NCBI GenBank assembly: GCA_963383645.1
Contig: OY726572.1
Coordinates: 26,356,792-26,420,791, forward strand
DNA length: 64,000 nt
Direction: 5' to 3'
Source of the DNA: Muscardinus avellanarius
Taxonomy: Eukaryota; Chordata; Mammalia; Rodentia; Gliridae
Shown here: positions 1-10,249 of the stretch, one piece after another
Layout: every line of letters begins with the position of its first letter
How positions within the stretch are numbered: the stretch's first letter is position 1
Notes under the pieces: model-generated
Seen by the model: the letters and a program-made list of their open reading frames with translations, nothing else
Database searches by the model: none
What the model was told of the DNA's origin: nothing
Made by a program: the position numbers and the translations under genes

Positions 1-10
1 GATTTTATGT

Positions 11-452
11 AAGAATATAGACAAACAGCTGGGCGTGGTGGTGCACACTTGTAATCCCAGTATTTGGGAGGCTTAGAAAGGAGGATCACAGGTTCTCAGC
101 CAGCCTCAGCAACTTGTGAGGACCTCTACAACTTGTTTCAAAATAGAGAATAAAATAGGGCTAAGTCAGGCGTGGTGGCACACGCTTGTAATCCCAGTAC
201 TTGGAAGGCTGAGACGGGAGGATCGCAGGTTCTCAGCCAGCCTCAGTTACTTAGTGAGGCTCTCCGCCACTTAGTGAGACCTTGTTTCAAAATAAAGAAT
301 AAAAAAAAATAGGGCTGAGGGTGTAGCTTGGAGGTAGAATGCCTCTGGGTTTAACCCCCAGTACTGCCAAATTAATAAATTAAAAAAAAATAGGGCTAGA
401 GGTGTAGTTCAGAGGTAGAATGCCCATGAGTTCAATTCCCAGTACCACTGAA

Positions 453-492
<40 letters not shown>

Positions 493-681
493 AACAGACA
501 AAATCAGCCAGATGTGGTGGTCCATGTCTGTAATCCCAGTACTCGGAGGATGAGACAGGAGAATCACAGCTGTAAGGAGAGCCTCGGCAAGTAGTGACAC
601 TCATCAACCTAGTGAGATCCTGTTTTAAATTAAAAATAAGATAGGGCTGGGGGTAGAATACCTGTGAGTTAAATTCCCAGT

Positions 682-743
<62 letters not shown>

Positions 744-777
744 TTCAAAAAAAAACAAGAAAAGAATATAGATAACA
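11..777 (+). repeat. Nested composite B1/tRNA SINEs with (CA)n tail
   Basis: Three plus-strand composite SINEs are interleaved. One begins at 28, is interrupted near 165-390 by a second complete copy, and resumes with its own tRNA-derived half up to about 430-450, followed by an AAAT-repeat tail. A third runs from about 506 and ends in a (CA)n then (TA)n tract (about 683-743). Near-identical AAGAATATAGA(C/T) sequences at 11-21 and 762-772 look like target-site duplications flanking the whole complex. Each copy has a 7SL-like half (GTGGTGGCACACGC, TAATCCCAG) and a tRNA-like half with a B-box-like GGTTCAATCCC variant. No gene is present. Confidence 0.88.
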
Positions 778-848
778 AGGTTATAGGAAAGTAGATAAAA
801 AAGAATGTAACAATGTGAGATGTCGACGTGGGTTCTTATTCTTAGCTA

Positions 849-1705
849 ATTTTTTTTTGTGTGTGTGCATGTGTGTGGTACTGGGGGTGGAACCCAGGGG
901 CTTTTCTACCTCCGGGCTACGCTCCCAGCTCTATTTTATACTTTATTTGGAAACAGGGTCTCACTCAGTAGCTGAGGCTGGCTTCGAACCTGTGCGATCC
1001 TCCTGTCTCAGCCTCCTGAGTGCTGGGATTACAAGCGTGCGCCACCACGCCTGGCTGTTCTTAGCTAATTTAGAAAAATAGCCAGAACTATACTGCTGCA
1101 AGCTTAAGCAAATATTATTAATACAAAAGTAGAAAAAAGGGACAGAATAATAAAGCACTGCCTCAGAGGGATGCATTGGAGTTCCTTGAAAGCAAAACAC
1201 TGAAGGTTTTTGTTGTTGTTGTTGTTTGTTTTTGCAGGTTCTGTGGGTGAGACCCAGGGGCATTCTACCTCCAAGCTACACCCTAGGCCTATTTTTATTC
1301 TTTATTTTTATTTTTAATTTTTTTGGTGGTACTGGGGTTCTGGAAACCCTTCTACCTCCAGGCTACACTCCCAGACCTATTTTTATAGGTCTGGGAGTGT
1401 AGCCTAGAGTGTAGCAACTTAGTGAGACCCTGTTTCAAAATAAGACCTATTTTTATACTTTTTTATTTGGAAACAGGGTCTCTTAAGCCAGAGTGGCTGG
1501 CTTCAAACCTGCATGATCCTCCTGTCTCCGCCTCCCAAGCACAGGGATTACAAGCGTGTGCCACCCGGATCTATTTTGAAACAGGGTCTCACTGAGTTGC
1601 AGAGGGCCTCACTAAGTAGCTGAGGCTGTCCGGGAACTCAGATCCTCATGTCTCAGCTTCCCAAATGCTGGGATTACAAACGTGCGCCACCTCACCCAAC
1701 TCTAT
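849..1705 (-). repeat. Cluster of minus-strand composite SINEs
   Basis: One SINE lies at about 849-1062 (GGTACTGGGGGTGGAACCC through CGCCACCACGCCTGGCT). After about 150 bp of non-repetitive DNA, fragments of at least three more occupy 1222-1705. They read as reverse complements of the composite SINE: tRNA half first, then GTTTCAAAATAA on the other strand, then the B1 half ending in GCCACC. The 1222-1705 part is scrambled and contains a short plus-oriented SINE piece after a perfect hairpin at 1360-1405. DNA at 1706-1965 shows no feature I recognise. Confidence 0.85.
1360..1405. repeat. Perfect 21-bp-arm inverted repeat (hairpin) inside a SINE
   Basis: Bases 1360-1380 and 1385-1405 are exact reverse complements separated by only TTTT. 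The left arm is the normal minus-strand SINE sequence GGCTACACTCCCAGACCTA. The right arm is its inverted copy, followed by another plus-oriented SINE piece (GCAACTTAGTGAGACCC), after which the interrupted minus-strand SINE resumes at GACCTATTTTTATAC (about 1445). This is the expected footprint of replication template switching onto the opposite strand. Confidence 0.9.
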
Positions 1706-1965
1706 GCTTTTCCATTTTATGATATCATGGTTAATGATAATTATACCCAGTTTTGTAACTACAAGTTGATATTTAGTGTTTTGTCTGCAACCAGTTCTGA
1801 ACTTTGAACAGCAGCAAGCAGTATTTGCTTTACTGTCACTCCGCAAGTGTTACTTAGCACAGACACAGGAGCTGTACTGGGCTATCTTCTCCTTCATGGT
1901 CCAAGAGAGAATGTCCCTTTCTTTAAACTCTAACTCTCTCAACTGTTCAGAATCAAGCCAATTCA

Positions 1966-2309
1966 AGCATGGTGGCGCACGCTTGTAATCCCAGCCTTTG
2001 AGAGACTGAGACAGGAGGATCGTGGTTCGCAGACAGCCTTGGCTACTTAGTGAGGGCCTTAGCAACTCAGTGAGACCCTGTTTCAAAATAAAGAATAAAA
2101 TCTGGACGTAAGCGCACATTTATAATTCCAGCGCTTGGAAGGCTGAGACAGGAGGATCGCACAGGTTCGAAGCCAGCCTCAGCTACTTAGTGAAGCTCTC
2201 AGCAACTTAGTGAGACCCTGTTTCCAAATAAAGTATAAAATAGGTCTGGGAGTATATCCCGGAGATAGAAAAGCCTCTAGGTTCCCCCCCCCCACCTAGT
2301 ACCACAAAA

Positions 2310-2369
<60 letters not shown>

Positions 2370-2446
2370 GAAAGAGGACCTGGATGTCTCTCGGAGGTAG
2401 AATGCCCCTGGTTTCCATCCTCAGTACGAAAAAAAAAAAAAAAAAA
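1966..2446 (+). repeat. Nested plus-strand SINEs with (AAAG)n tail
   Basis: An older composite SINE starts at about 1966 and is interrupted near 2101 by a second SINE whose tail is an AAAG microsatellite at about 2308-2368. The tRNA half of the older copy resumes at about 2370 (TCTCGGAGGTAGAATGCCCC) and ends in poly(A) by 2446. The roughly 100 bp at 2447-2552 are not SINE. On the minus strand they contain a short acidic reading frame (MDEDMDFEDHGN...) that I could not assign. Confidence 0.85.
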
Positions 2447-2552
2447 CTTCTCTTCACTGATTGCTTGCTGGTTGCCATGGTCCTCGAAGTCCATGTCTTC
2501 ATCCATCTTAATGTTTGCCAGAATACATCAATATATTTCATGAGGATTTGCT

Positions 2553-3276
2553 TTTATTTTTATTTTTATTTTTGGTAGTGCTGGGGGTTTTATCCAGGGA
2601 CATTTTACCTCTGAGCTAAACCCCCAGCTTTATTTTATTTTTATTTTGGAACAAGTTCTTTCTAGGTTGATGAGTCTCACTACTTACTCAGGCTGTTCTC
2701 AAACCTATGATCCTCTTGTCTCAGTCTCCCAAATACTGGGATTACAGGCATACACCACCACAGTAGATTTAAATGACACAGGATGCCGGGCGTGGTGGCA
2801 CACACTTGTAATCCCAGCATTTGGGAGGCGGAGACTGGAGGATCATGGTTCACAGACAGCCTCAGCTACTAGTAAGGCCGTCTGCAATTTAGTGAGACCC
2901 TGTTTCAAAATAAGAATAAAAAATAGGGCAGGGGGTATAGCTTGGAGATAGAATGCCCCTGGGTTCCATCCCCAGACCCACAAACAAACAGACAGACAGA
3001 CAGAAAGACAGACAGACAGACAGACAGACACAGGACAACCAGGTGTGGTGGTGCACACTTGTAATCCCAGTGCTTGAGAGGCTGAAATTGGAGGATCACA
3101 GGTTCGTGGACAGCCTCAGCTACTTAGTGATGCTCTCCACAACTTCGGGAAGCCCTGTTTCAAAATAAAAAATAAAAAACAGGACCAAGGGTGTAGCACA
3201 GAGGTAGAATGGCCCTGGGTTCAGTTCCCAGTACCACAAGAGTGAATAAATGAATGAATGAATGAATGAATGAATG
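2553..3276. repeat. Three SINEs (one minus, two plus) with short tandem tails
   Basis: A minus-strand SINE lies at about 2553-2757. A plus SINE at 2785-2977 ends in an ACAG-repeat tail (about 2985-3030). A second plus SINE at 3036-3240 ends in a GAAT repeat (about 3243-3276). The tandem tails are typical of decaying A-rich SINE tails. Confidence 0.85.
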
Positions 3277-3379
3277 ACCCAGGGTTTTTATGAAGTCTCT
3301 GTTCAGAGTATTCTTTTTTCCAAGATATCCCCAAACACTTTCTCTTCATCTAGTGTTTCCTTTTTTAAGTTTTAGATGT

Positions 3380-3660
3380 TGGCTTGGCTTCCACTCACAC
3401 TGAAAAGCCTGATTTGACTTTGCAGTCAAAAACAGTTTTTCCTATCATTTTTCCCATAGTACTTTGAGTTTTTACTCACACAGTTATCACATTTGTGATT
3501 TACTCTTGTGATTTCGTTAAATACTCTCTACTCACTTGACTGCAAGTCACGGGGAGTAGAGATTCTATTTCTTTGTTCCATTTTTCCCATCACCTTTGCT
3601 CTGTCCTAGTGTGTAGTATGTAGCAGGTATATAATAAATACACAACACAGAGACTAGGAC
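3380..3660 (+). mobile_element. L2-like LINE 3' end, ancient
   Basis: The order of weakly conserved words GACTGCAAGTC, GTAGAGATTCTATTTC, CTCTGTCCTAGTGTG, GTAGCAGGTATATAATAAATA follows the known 3' end of the ancient LINE L2 (gene-end words 'actgtaagctcc', 'cctagcacagtgcctgg', 'aataaatg'). It is strongly diverged, so the assignment is by motif order only. The rest of 3277-3700 is non-repetitive without a recognisable gene. Bases 3458-3482 recur exactly at 4352-4376. Confidence 0.45.
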
Positions 3661-3706
3661 ATAATAAGTTGTGTTTGCAAAATTATTTTTAGAAAGGCAA
3701 ATGAGA

Positions 3707-4015
3707 AGTCGGGAGTGGTGCCGCACGCGTGTAATCCCAGTACTTGGGAGGCTGAGACAGGAGGATCATAGGTTCGTGCTAAGTACCAAAAAAAATCAAA
3801 ACAAAACAAAAAAAGAGCCAGGCGTGGTGGCGCACGCCTGTAATCCCAGCATTCAGGAGGCTGAGACCGGAGGATCGCGGTTCGCAGACAGCCTCAGCTA
3901 CTAAGTGAGGCCCTCTGCAACTCAGTGAGACCCGGTTTCAAAATAAAAAATAAAAAAAATAGGGCAGGGGGTGTAGCTCGGAGGTCGAATGTCCCTGGGT
4001 TCCATCCCCAGACCC

Positions 4016-4048
<33 letters not shown>

Positions 4049-4900
4049 TTTTCAATTCACTTTTGTTCATTAGTTTCTTTCTTTCTTTTTTTCTTTCTTC
4101 TTTCTTTCCTTTTTTTTTCTTTTCTTTTTTCTTTTTTTTTTCTTTTTTTTTTGCATGCCTGGGGATGGAACCCAGGGCCATTCGACTTCCAAGCTATACC
4201 CCCTGCCCTATTTTTTATTCTTTACTTTGAAACAGGGTCTCACTAATTTGCTGAGAGCCTCACTAAGTAGCTGAGTCTGGCTTCGAACCTGTGTGATCCT
4301 CCTGTCTCAGCCTCCCAAGCACGTGGATTACAAACCTGTGTTAGTGTCGCAAGTACTTTGAGTTTTTACTCACACATGCCTGGGATTACAGGCATGTGTC
4401 ACTAAACACAGCTTCATTTATTTTTCTTCTTTTTTTTTTTTTTTTTTGGTGGTCGTTGGGATGAGATCCAGGGGCATTCTATCTCTGAGCTACACCCTCT
4501 GCCCTATTTTTATTCTTTATTTTGAAACAGGGTCTCACTGAGTTGCAAAGGGCCTCACTCAGAGCTGAGGCTGTCAGCAAACCACTTTTCTCCTGTCTCA
4601 GCCTCCCAAATGCTGAGATTACAAGCATGTGCCACCATTCCCAGCTCTTAATTTTTCTTTAATTAATAAAAAATCAATTTGTAGTCAGCTGGACATGGTG
4701 GCTCACACTTGTAATCCTAGTACTTGGGAGGCTGAGACACGAAGGATCACAGGTTCAAAGCCAACCTCAGCAACTTATCAACTTAGTGAGCCTCTCAGCA
4801 ATCTAGAGATCCTGTTTCCAGATAAGAAATAAAATCGAACTTGGGATATAACTTGGAGCTAGAGTTCCTCTGGGTTCAATCCCCAGGACCTCACAAAAAA
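3707..4900. repeat. SINE cluster with long pyrimidine tract
   Basis: Plus-strand copies lie at 3707-3790 (truncated or internally deleted) and 3818-4046 (the GGTCGAATG...CCAGACCCGC variant with poly(A)). A C/T-only tract runs at about 4075-4152. Minus-strand copies lie at about 4153-4350 and 4430-4650, and a plus copy at 4689-4900. The copy ending near 4350 is interrupted by a 25-bp exact duplicate of 3458-3482. Confidence 0.85.
4352..4376 (+). repeat. 25-bp exact duplicate of 3458-3482
   Basis: These 25 bases, starting AGTACTTTGAGTTTTTACTC, are identical to 3458-3482, which lie in the L2-like region 894 bp upstream. Here they sit between the end of one minus-strand SINE and a remnant GGGATTACAGGCATGTG, so this copy is the likely recipient. 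The orientation is the same at both sites. Confidence 0.9.
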
Positions 4901-5255
4901 ATCAGATTGCAATCTTACGCTTACTCAAATCATAAGTGCTTGTGGAAGCCATCTACCCTTAATCCAAAACAGCCTGGCAGTGATTTTTTTCCCCCTGAAT
5001 GCCTGGACGTGTGAAAGGTAAGTACATCAGGTAACCAAGTCTTTCAGTGAAATGTCACACTGAAACTTTTTTTCTGTAAATGACTGTCCATACCAAGAAT
5101 GCATGGAGCTTTTCCTGGTGGTCATTCTATACCAAACACACAGATGAAAGATATTCAACACACATTGGTTCTATCAAGCGGTTTAGCTGAGAAGGAAGAA
5201 TAGGGGGGCCCCCTTGCCTTTGCCCCTCATCTTCTAGCCCTGTTTCCTTGTGTGT
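4901..5255. other. Non-repetitive intergenic DNA, nothing recognised
   Basis: About 350 bp free of the SINE family. I see no open reading frame of note, no splice-bounded coding pattern and no familiar transposon. It contains a short G/C run (GGGGGGCCCCC) near 5204. Confidence 0.5.
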
Positions 5256-5317
5256 GCATCTATCTATGTGTGGCACTGGGGCTTGGACTCCACCACTGAG
5301 TTACGTCCCCAGTTCTC

Positions 5318-5360
<43 letters not shown>

Positions 5361-5866
5361 TTTTATATGGGGATTGAAGCCGTGGACAGTCTACTTCCAG
5401 GCTACACCACCAGCCCTAATTTATATTTATTTATTTACTTGCTTATTGCGGTACTGGGGATGGGACCCAGGGGCATTCTATCTCCAAGCTACACCCTCAG
5501 CCCTATTTTTTAATATTTATTTATTTTTTTGGGGGGGGGTTTGGGTACGGAACCCAGTGAATTTGGCTTCCGAGCTACACCTCCTGCCCTATTATTTATT
5601 CTTTTGTTTTGAAACAGGGTCTCTTTAAGTTGCGGAGGGCCTCACTAAGTAGCTGAGGTTGTCTGTGAACCACGATCCTCTGGTCTCAGCCTCCCAAATG
5701 CTGGGATTACAAGCATGTGCCACCATGCCTGGCTCCTATTTTTTATTCTTTATTTTGAAACAGGGTCTCACTGTGTTGCAAAGGACTGAGGCTGGCTACG
5801 AACCGGGATCTTTTTGTCTAAGCCTCCCAAATCCTGGGATTACAAGTGTGAACCACCATGCTCAGC

Positions 5867-5901
<35 letters not shown>

Positions 5902-6600
5902 TAAATTTATTTATTTATTTATTTGGTGGTACTGGGGTTCCCGGAAGCCCTTCTACCCCTGGACTACACTCCCAGACCTATTTTATATTTTTATTTGGTT
6001 CCATTTTTTTTTTTTTTTTTTTGGTGGTACTGGGGTGGAACCCAGAGGCTTTCTACCTCCAGGCTATACTCCCAGACCTATATTATACTTTATTTGGAAA
6101 TAGGGTCTCACTAAGTTGCTGAGAGCCTCACTAAGTAGCTGAGGCTGGCTTCGAACCTGTGTGATCCTCCTGTCTCAGCCTCCCAAGCGTGGGGATTATA
6201 AGCGTGAGCCACCACGCCCGGCTATATTTTTATTTGGAAACAGGGCCACGGCTGGCCTCGAACCTGCGGGATCCTCCTGTCTCCGCCTCCCAAGCAGGGG
6301 GATTACAAGCGTGCGCCACCACACCCGGCTTTTTTTTTTTTTTTAATAGAAGAGTCTCACTGAATTTCCAAGGGTCTCACTAAATTGCTGAGGCTGTCCT
6401 CAAACCTGTGATCCTTCTGTCTCAGCCTCCCAAGTACTAGGATTAGAGATATCTCCCCCATGTCTGGTTTATTGCACTGTCTTTTAAATTTTGAGACAGG
6501 GTCTCTCTACATTGTGCAGGCTATCCTCAGACTTGCAGGCTTACTGCCTCAGCATCCGTAATTGCCGCGAGGCAGGTGCATGCCACTGCATAGGGCTTCT
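5256..6600 (-). repeat. Dense minus-strand SINE block with (TTTA)n tracts
   Basis: At least six minus-strand SINEs or SINE halves follow each other. They are recognisable by GGTACTGGGG, GAACCCAGGGGC, AAACAGGGTCTCACT, CTGAGGCTG and GCCACCA. AAAT/TTTA microsatellites (about 5317-5365 and 5866-5924) are the tails of separate insertions. Several tRNA-derived halves occur without a B1 half, which suggests insertion into the tails of older copies. Confidence 0.85.
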
Positions 6601-6619
6601 AACTTTCCCCAAAGCGTGG

Positions 6620-6810
6620 CTGGGGTTGGCAGCATCATCCTCAGAGCTGGGAACTTGTTAAATATAGAAGTAAACTCCCAGAATCTACATTTTAACAAGA
6701 TACCAGTGCTTGAAAATTTTAAGAACATGTGTCCTTAGGCTTTAGTAAAAATAGGCACATACTGCAGAAGACTGTAGTGCAAAGGTTTCCAAACCCGGCT
6801 GGTGTCAGCA
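6620..6810. mobile_element. MER5A-like hAT-Charlie fragment
   Basis: The words GGCAGCATCATCCTCAG, GGGAACTTGTTAAATATAGAAG and CAGAATCTACATTTTAACAAG follow the layout of MER5A (GCAGCATCACCTGGGAACTTGTTA... ATCTGTGTTTTAACAAG), a non-autonomous hAT-Charlie DNA transposon. It is strongly diverged, and the extent is approximate. Confidence 0.5.
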
Positions 6811-6844
6811 CTCATAGAAGGGCTTATGTAAAAATAGATTCCAA

Positions 6845-7034
6845 ACTGGGTGCAGTGGCACACGCCTGGAATCCCAGTACTGGGGAGACCAAGGCAGGAA
6901 TGTAGGCTTGAGACCAGTCTTAGCAACTTGATGAGACTCTCATCAACGTAGCAAGACCCTGTTTTAAAACAAAAATAAAATAGAGCTGGGAATGTGGCTG
7001 GGAAGTAGAATGTCCCTGGGTTCAATTCCCAGTA

Positions 7035-7078
<44 letters not shown>

Positions 7079-7374
7079 GCCGCGTGTGATGGCGCATGCC
7101 TATAATCTCAGTATACTTGGGAGGCTGAGACAGGAGGATCACAGGTTCAAGACCAGTCTCAGCAATCTATTATAACCCTGTTTCAAGCCGGGCGTGGTGG
7201 CGCACGCTTGTAATCCCCGCGCTTGGGAGGCAGAGACAGGAGGATCGCGCAGGTTCGAAGCCAGCCGCGCGCGCTGGCTTAGGAGACCCTGTTTCCAAAT
7301 AAAAAAATGTAAAAAAAGGTCTGGGAGTGTAGCCCGGAGATAGAAGGGCTTCCAGGAACCCCAGTACCACCAAA

Positions 7375-7410
<36 letters not shown>

Positions 7411-7560
7411 CCTGTTTCAAAACAAAAAATTAAAAAGGGGTATAGGTTGGAATGAGAATGCCTCTGAGTTCAATCCCTGGTACCACCAAAACAAAACACA
7501 AAACAGAGACTTTGGGTGTATCTTGGAGTTAGAATGCACCTTAGTTCAATCTCTTAGTTC
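6845..7560 (+). repeat. Plus-strand SINEs: (CA)n-tailed copy, older copy, young nested copy
   Basis: A SINE at 6845-7036 has a (CA)n tail at about 7037-7076. An older SINE starts at about 7080 and is split by a young copy at 7187-7409. The young copy is of the subtype with CGCGCTGGCTTAGGAGACC and AGGGCTTCCAGGAACCCC, and has an AAT-repeat tail. The young copy has a perfect 15-bp target-site duplication, ATAACCCTGTTTCAA, at 7172-7186 and 7406-7420. Remaining tRNA-half fragments run to about 7560. DNA at 7565-7827 is non-repetitive with no gene seen. Confidence 0.9.
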
Positions 7561-7827
7561 GACCAAATATGTCTATCTTCCTGGGTTATAACTCTGAGGG
7601 ATTCTAATTTCATAGGGGTAGGTGTAGGATGCAATGCTCCCAGCACATAAAATCACTTAGGAACTGTTGATTGTGTCCAGTTTTGCAGTTTAGTACAGGA
7701 CACAACTGGACGAGGAGGCATTAGCATCATGCTCCTTGTTATTAGTGATGAAACAGTACTGGGAAATAACTGTTGTGAGTAGTGGGAGGAGACTGAATGT
7801 GCTTAATTTAATTTAATGTAAGATTTT

Positions 7828-8846
7828 TTGGGGGGTACTCAGGATTGAATACAGGGGCATTTCTCTGAGCTACACTCCTAGGCCTATGTATGTATGTATT
7901 TATTTATACTTTATATGGAATCCAGGGGCATTTTACCTCTGAGCCATATTTCCAGCTCTATTTTATTTATTTTTTAAATTTTGAAACAGGGCTAGCGGGG
8001 TGTGGTGGCGCACGCTTGTAATCCCTGCACTTGGGAGGCTGAGACAGGAGGATTGCACGGGTTCGAAGCCAGCCTCAGCTACTTAGTGAGGCCCTCAGCA
8101 ATTTAGTGAGACCCTGTTTCCAAATAAAGTATAAAATAGGTCTGGGAGTATAGCCAGGAGGTAGAAAGCCCCTGGGTTCCACCCCCAGTACTACAAAAAA
8201 AAATTTTTTTTGAAACAGGGTCTCACTAATTTGCTGAGGCTGCTCTTGTACCTGCAATCCTCCTGTCAGCCTCCGAAGTACTGGGATTACCGGTGTGTGC
8301 CACCGTGCTTGGCTTTGCTATTATATATTTATTTATATACTTATTTATTTATTGTGGTCCTGGGGATGGATCCTAGGGGCATTCTTCCTCCAAGCTACCC
8401 CCTCAGCCCTATTTTTTTATTCTCTATTTTGAAATAGGGTTTCACTGAGTTGCAAAGGGCCTAAGTAGCTGAGGCTGTCTGCGAATCATGTTCCTCCTGT
8501 CTAAGCCTCTCAAATACTGGGATTGTGAGCATGCGCCACCACACCCGGCTTGTTATTTTATTTTGAAGGTGAGTCTTGCCAGGAGGATGACAGGTTGGAG
8601 GCCAGCATCGGCAATTTAGCAAGGACCTCAGCAATTTAGTGAGACCTTGTTTCAAAACAAGAAATGAATAGGGCTGGGCGCGGTGCCGCACTCTTATAAT
8701 CCCCGCACTTGGGAGGTGGAGACAGGAGGATGGCGCAGGCTCGAAGCCAGCCGCGCTGATTTAAGGGACCTTGTCTCCAAATAAAAATATAAAATAGTTC
8801 TGGGAGTGTAGCCTAGAGGTAGAAAGGTTTCCAGGAACCCCAGTAC
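7828..8846. repeat. Mixed-orientation SINE cluster
   Basis: Minus-strand tRNA-half fragments (about 7828-7985) are followed by a plus SINE (7993-8200), minus SINEs (8205-8553), a plus fragment (about 8580-8672) and a plus young-type SINE (8673-8846). The last carries the CGCGCTGATTTAAGGGACC middle and ends in a long AAAG repeat. Confidence 0.83.
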
Positions 8847-8852
8847 CATAAG

Positions 8853-8947
<95 letters not shown>

Positions 8948-8950
8948 GAG
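8846..8950. repeat. (AAAG)n purine microsatellite, about 100 bp
   Basis: Nearly uninterrupted AAAG repeats, a homopurine mirror-type tract capable of triplex (H-DNA) formation. It is the expanded tail of the SINE at 8673-8846. Confidence 0.93.
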
Positions 8951-9008
8951 GATATATGGCAGGAAGAGTGGGTCAAAGGTAGAATGCTTCAGGTTCAGTG
9001 TTTAATAC

Positions 9009-9020
9009 AACACACACACA

Positions 9021-9070
<50 letters not shown>
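9009..9070. repeat. (CA)n microsatellite
   Basis: About 30 CA units with one early AA interruption, following a degenerate SINE tRNA half (8950-9008). It is typical of a polymorphic dinucleotide repeat. Confidence 0.93.
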
Positions 9071-9072
<2 letters not shown>

Positions 9073-9832
9073 CTTGTCCTGTGGCTATGGCTGACCTCAA
9101 AACTTCATTTCTCCGCCCTCCATCCCCCAGGTACTGGGGATTACAGGTGTGTGCCACTGCACTTGGCTTAATGTTTTTATATTTTATTTTTGTTCCAACA
9201 TTATTTTTTATGGAACTAGGGATGGAACCCAGCGGGTATTCTACTTCCAAGCTATACCCTCAGCCCTATTTTTATTCTTTATTTTTATTTTATTTTATTT
9301 TTTGTGGTACTGGGGATGGAACCCAGGGACATTCTACCTCCGAGCTACAATCCCAGCTTCCCCCCCCTTTTTTTTTGCAGTACTGGGGATGGGACCCAGG
9401 GGCATTTTACCTCTGAGCTACACCCCCAGCCATATTTTTTATTCTTTAATTTGAAACAGGGTCTCACTGAGTTGCAATGGGCCTCACTAAGTAGTAGTAG
9501 CTGAGGCTGTCAGCAAACCTTGATCCTCCTGTCTCAGTCTCCCAAATGCTGGGATTGTAAGTGTTCACCACCATGCCTGGCTTTATTTTTTTATTTTGAA
9601 ACAGGGTCTCAGTGAGTTGTAAAGGACCTCACTAAGTAGCTGAGGCTGTGCACGAATGAGATCCTCCTGTTTTAGCCTCCTGAATGCTGGGATTATTCTT
9701 TATTTTGAAACAGGATCTCACTGAGTTGCAGAGGGCCTCACTAAGTAGCTGACACTGTCTCAAACGTGCAATTCTTCTGTCTCAGCCTCCCAAGTACTGG
9801 GATTACAAGCGTGTGCTATCACACCTGGCTCT
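9071..9832 (-). repeat. Minus-strand SINE block
   Basis: Four or five overlapping minus-strand SINEs or halves are marked by repeated GGTACTGGGGATGG(A/G)ACCCAGG, CAGCCCTATTTTT, GAAACAGGGTCTCA and GCCACCATGCC-type ends. The tandem order of tRNA-half starts near 9200, 9302 and 9378 shows one inserted into another's tail. Confidence 0.83.
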
Positions 9833-9839
9833 CTGATAT

Positions 9840-10240
9840 GTATTTTAACATTTTATTATGAAACGTTTCAAAGACACAGAAAAGTTGACTTTTTATAGTA
9901 AACACTTATATACACACCACTTAGATTAAACCATTAATATTTTATTATGAAGCCGGGCGTGGTGGCACACACTTGTAATCCCAGCTTTCAGGAGGCAGAG
10001 ACCAGAGGATCGCGGTTCGCAGACAGCCTCAGCTACTTAGTGAGGCCCTTTGCAACTCAGTGAGACCTGGTTTCAAAATAAAGAATAAAAAATAGGGCAG
10101 TGGGTGTAGCTCGGAGATCAAATGCCCCTGGGTTCCATCCCCAGACCCTCAAAAAAAGAAAAAAAAGAAAAAAAATTTTATTATGCATGTCTTGACATAT
10201 TTATTCAGTTCTATTGCTCATCTGTGTTTTTTTTTTTACA
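9840..10240 (-). mobile_element. Antisense L1 3' fragment split by a young SINE
   Basis: The sequence at 9840-9953 (TTATTATGAAACGTTTCAAAGACACAGAAAAGT..., with later CCATTAATATTTTATTATG) resembles the antisense 3' end of old mammalian L1s. It continues at 10180-10240. A plus-strand SINE (about 9954-10150, CCAGACCC variant) splits it, flanked by ATTTTATTATG at both ends as target-site duplication. Confidence 0.55.
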
Positions 10241-10249
10241 CATTTCTTC

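Noticed and set aside
380..778. 132-codon minus-strand ORF rich in CV repeats
   Set aside because: Translation of a (CA)n tract and SINE halves, not a gene.
3960..4016. tRNA-gene-like segments (A and B box words), repeated throughout
   Set aside because: These are the tRNA-derived halves of composite SINEs. They do not fold into a complete cloverleaf with an intact acceptor stem and anticodon as far as I can see by eye.
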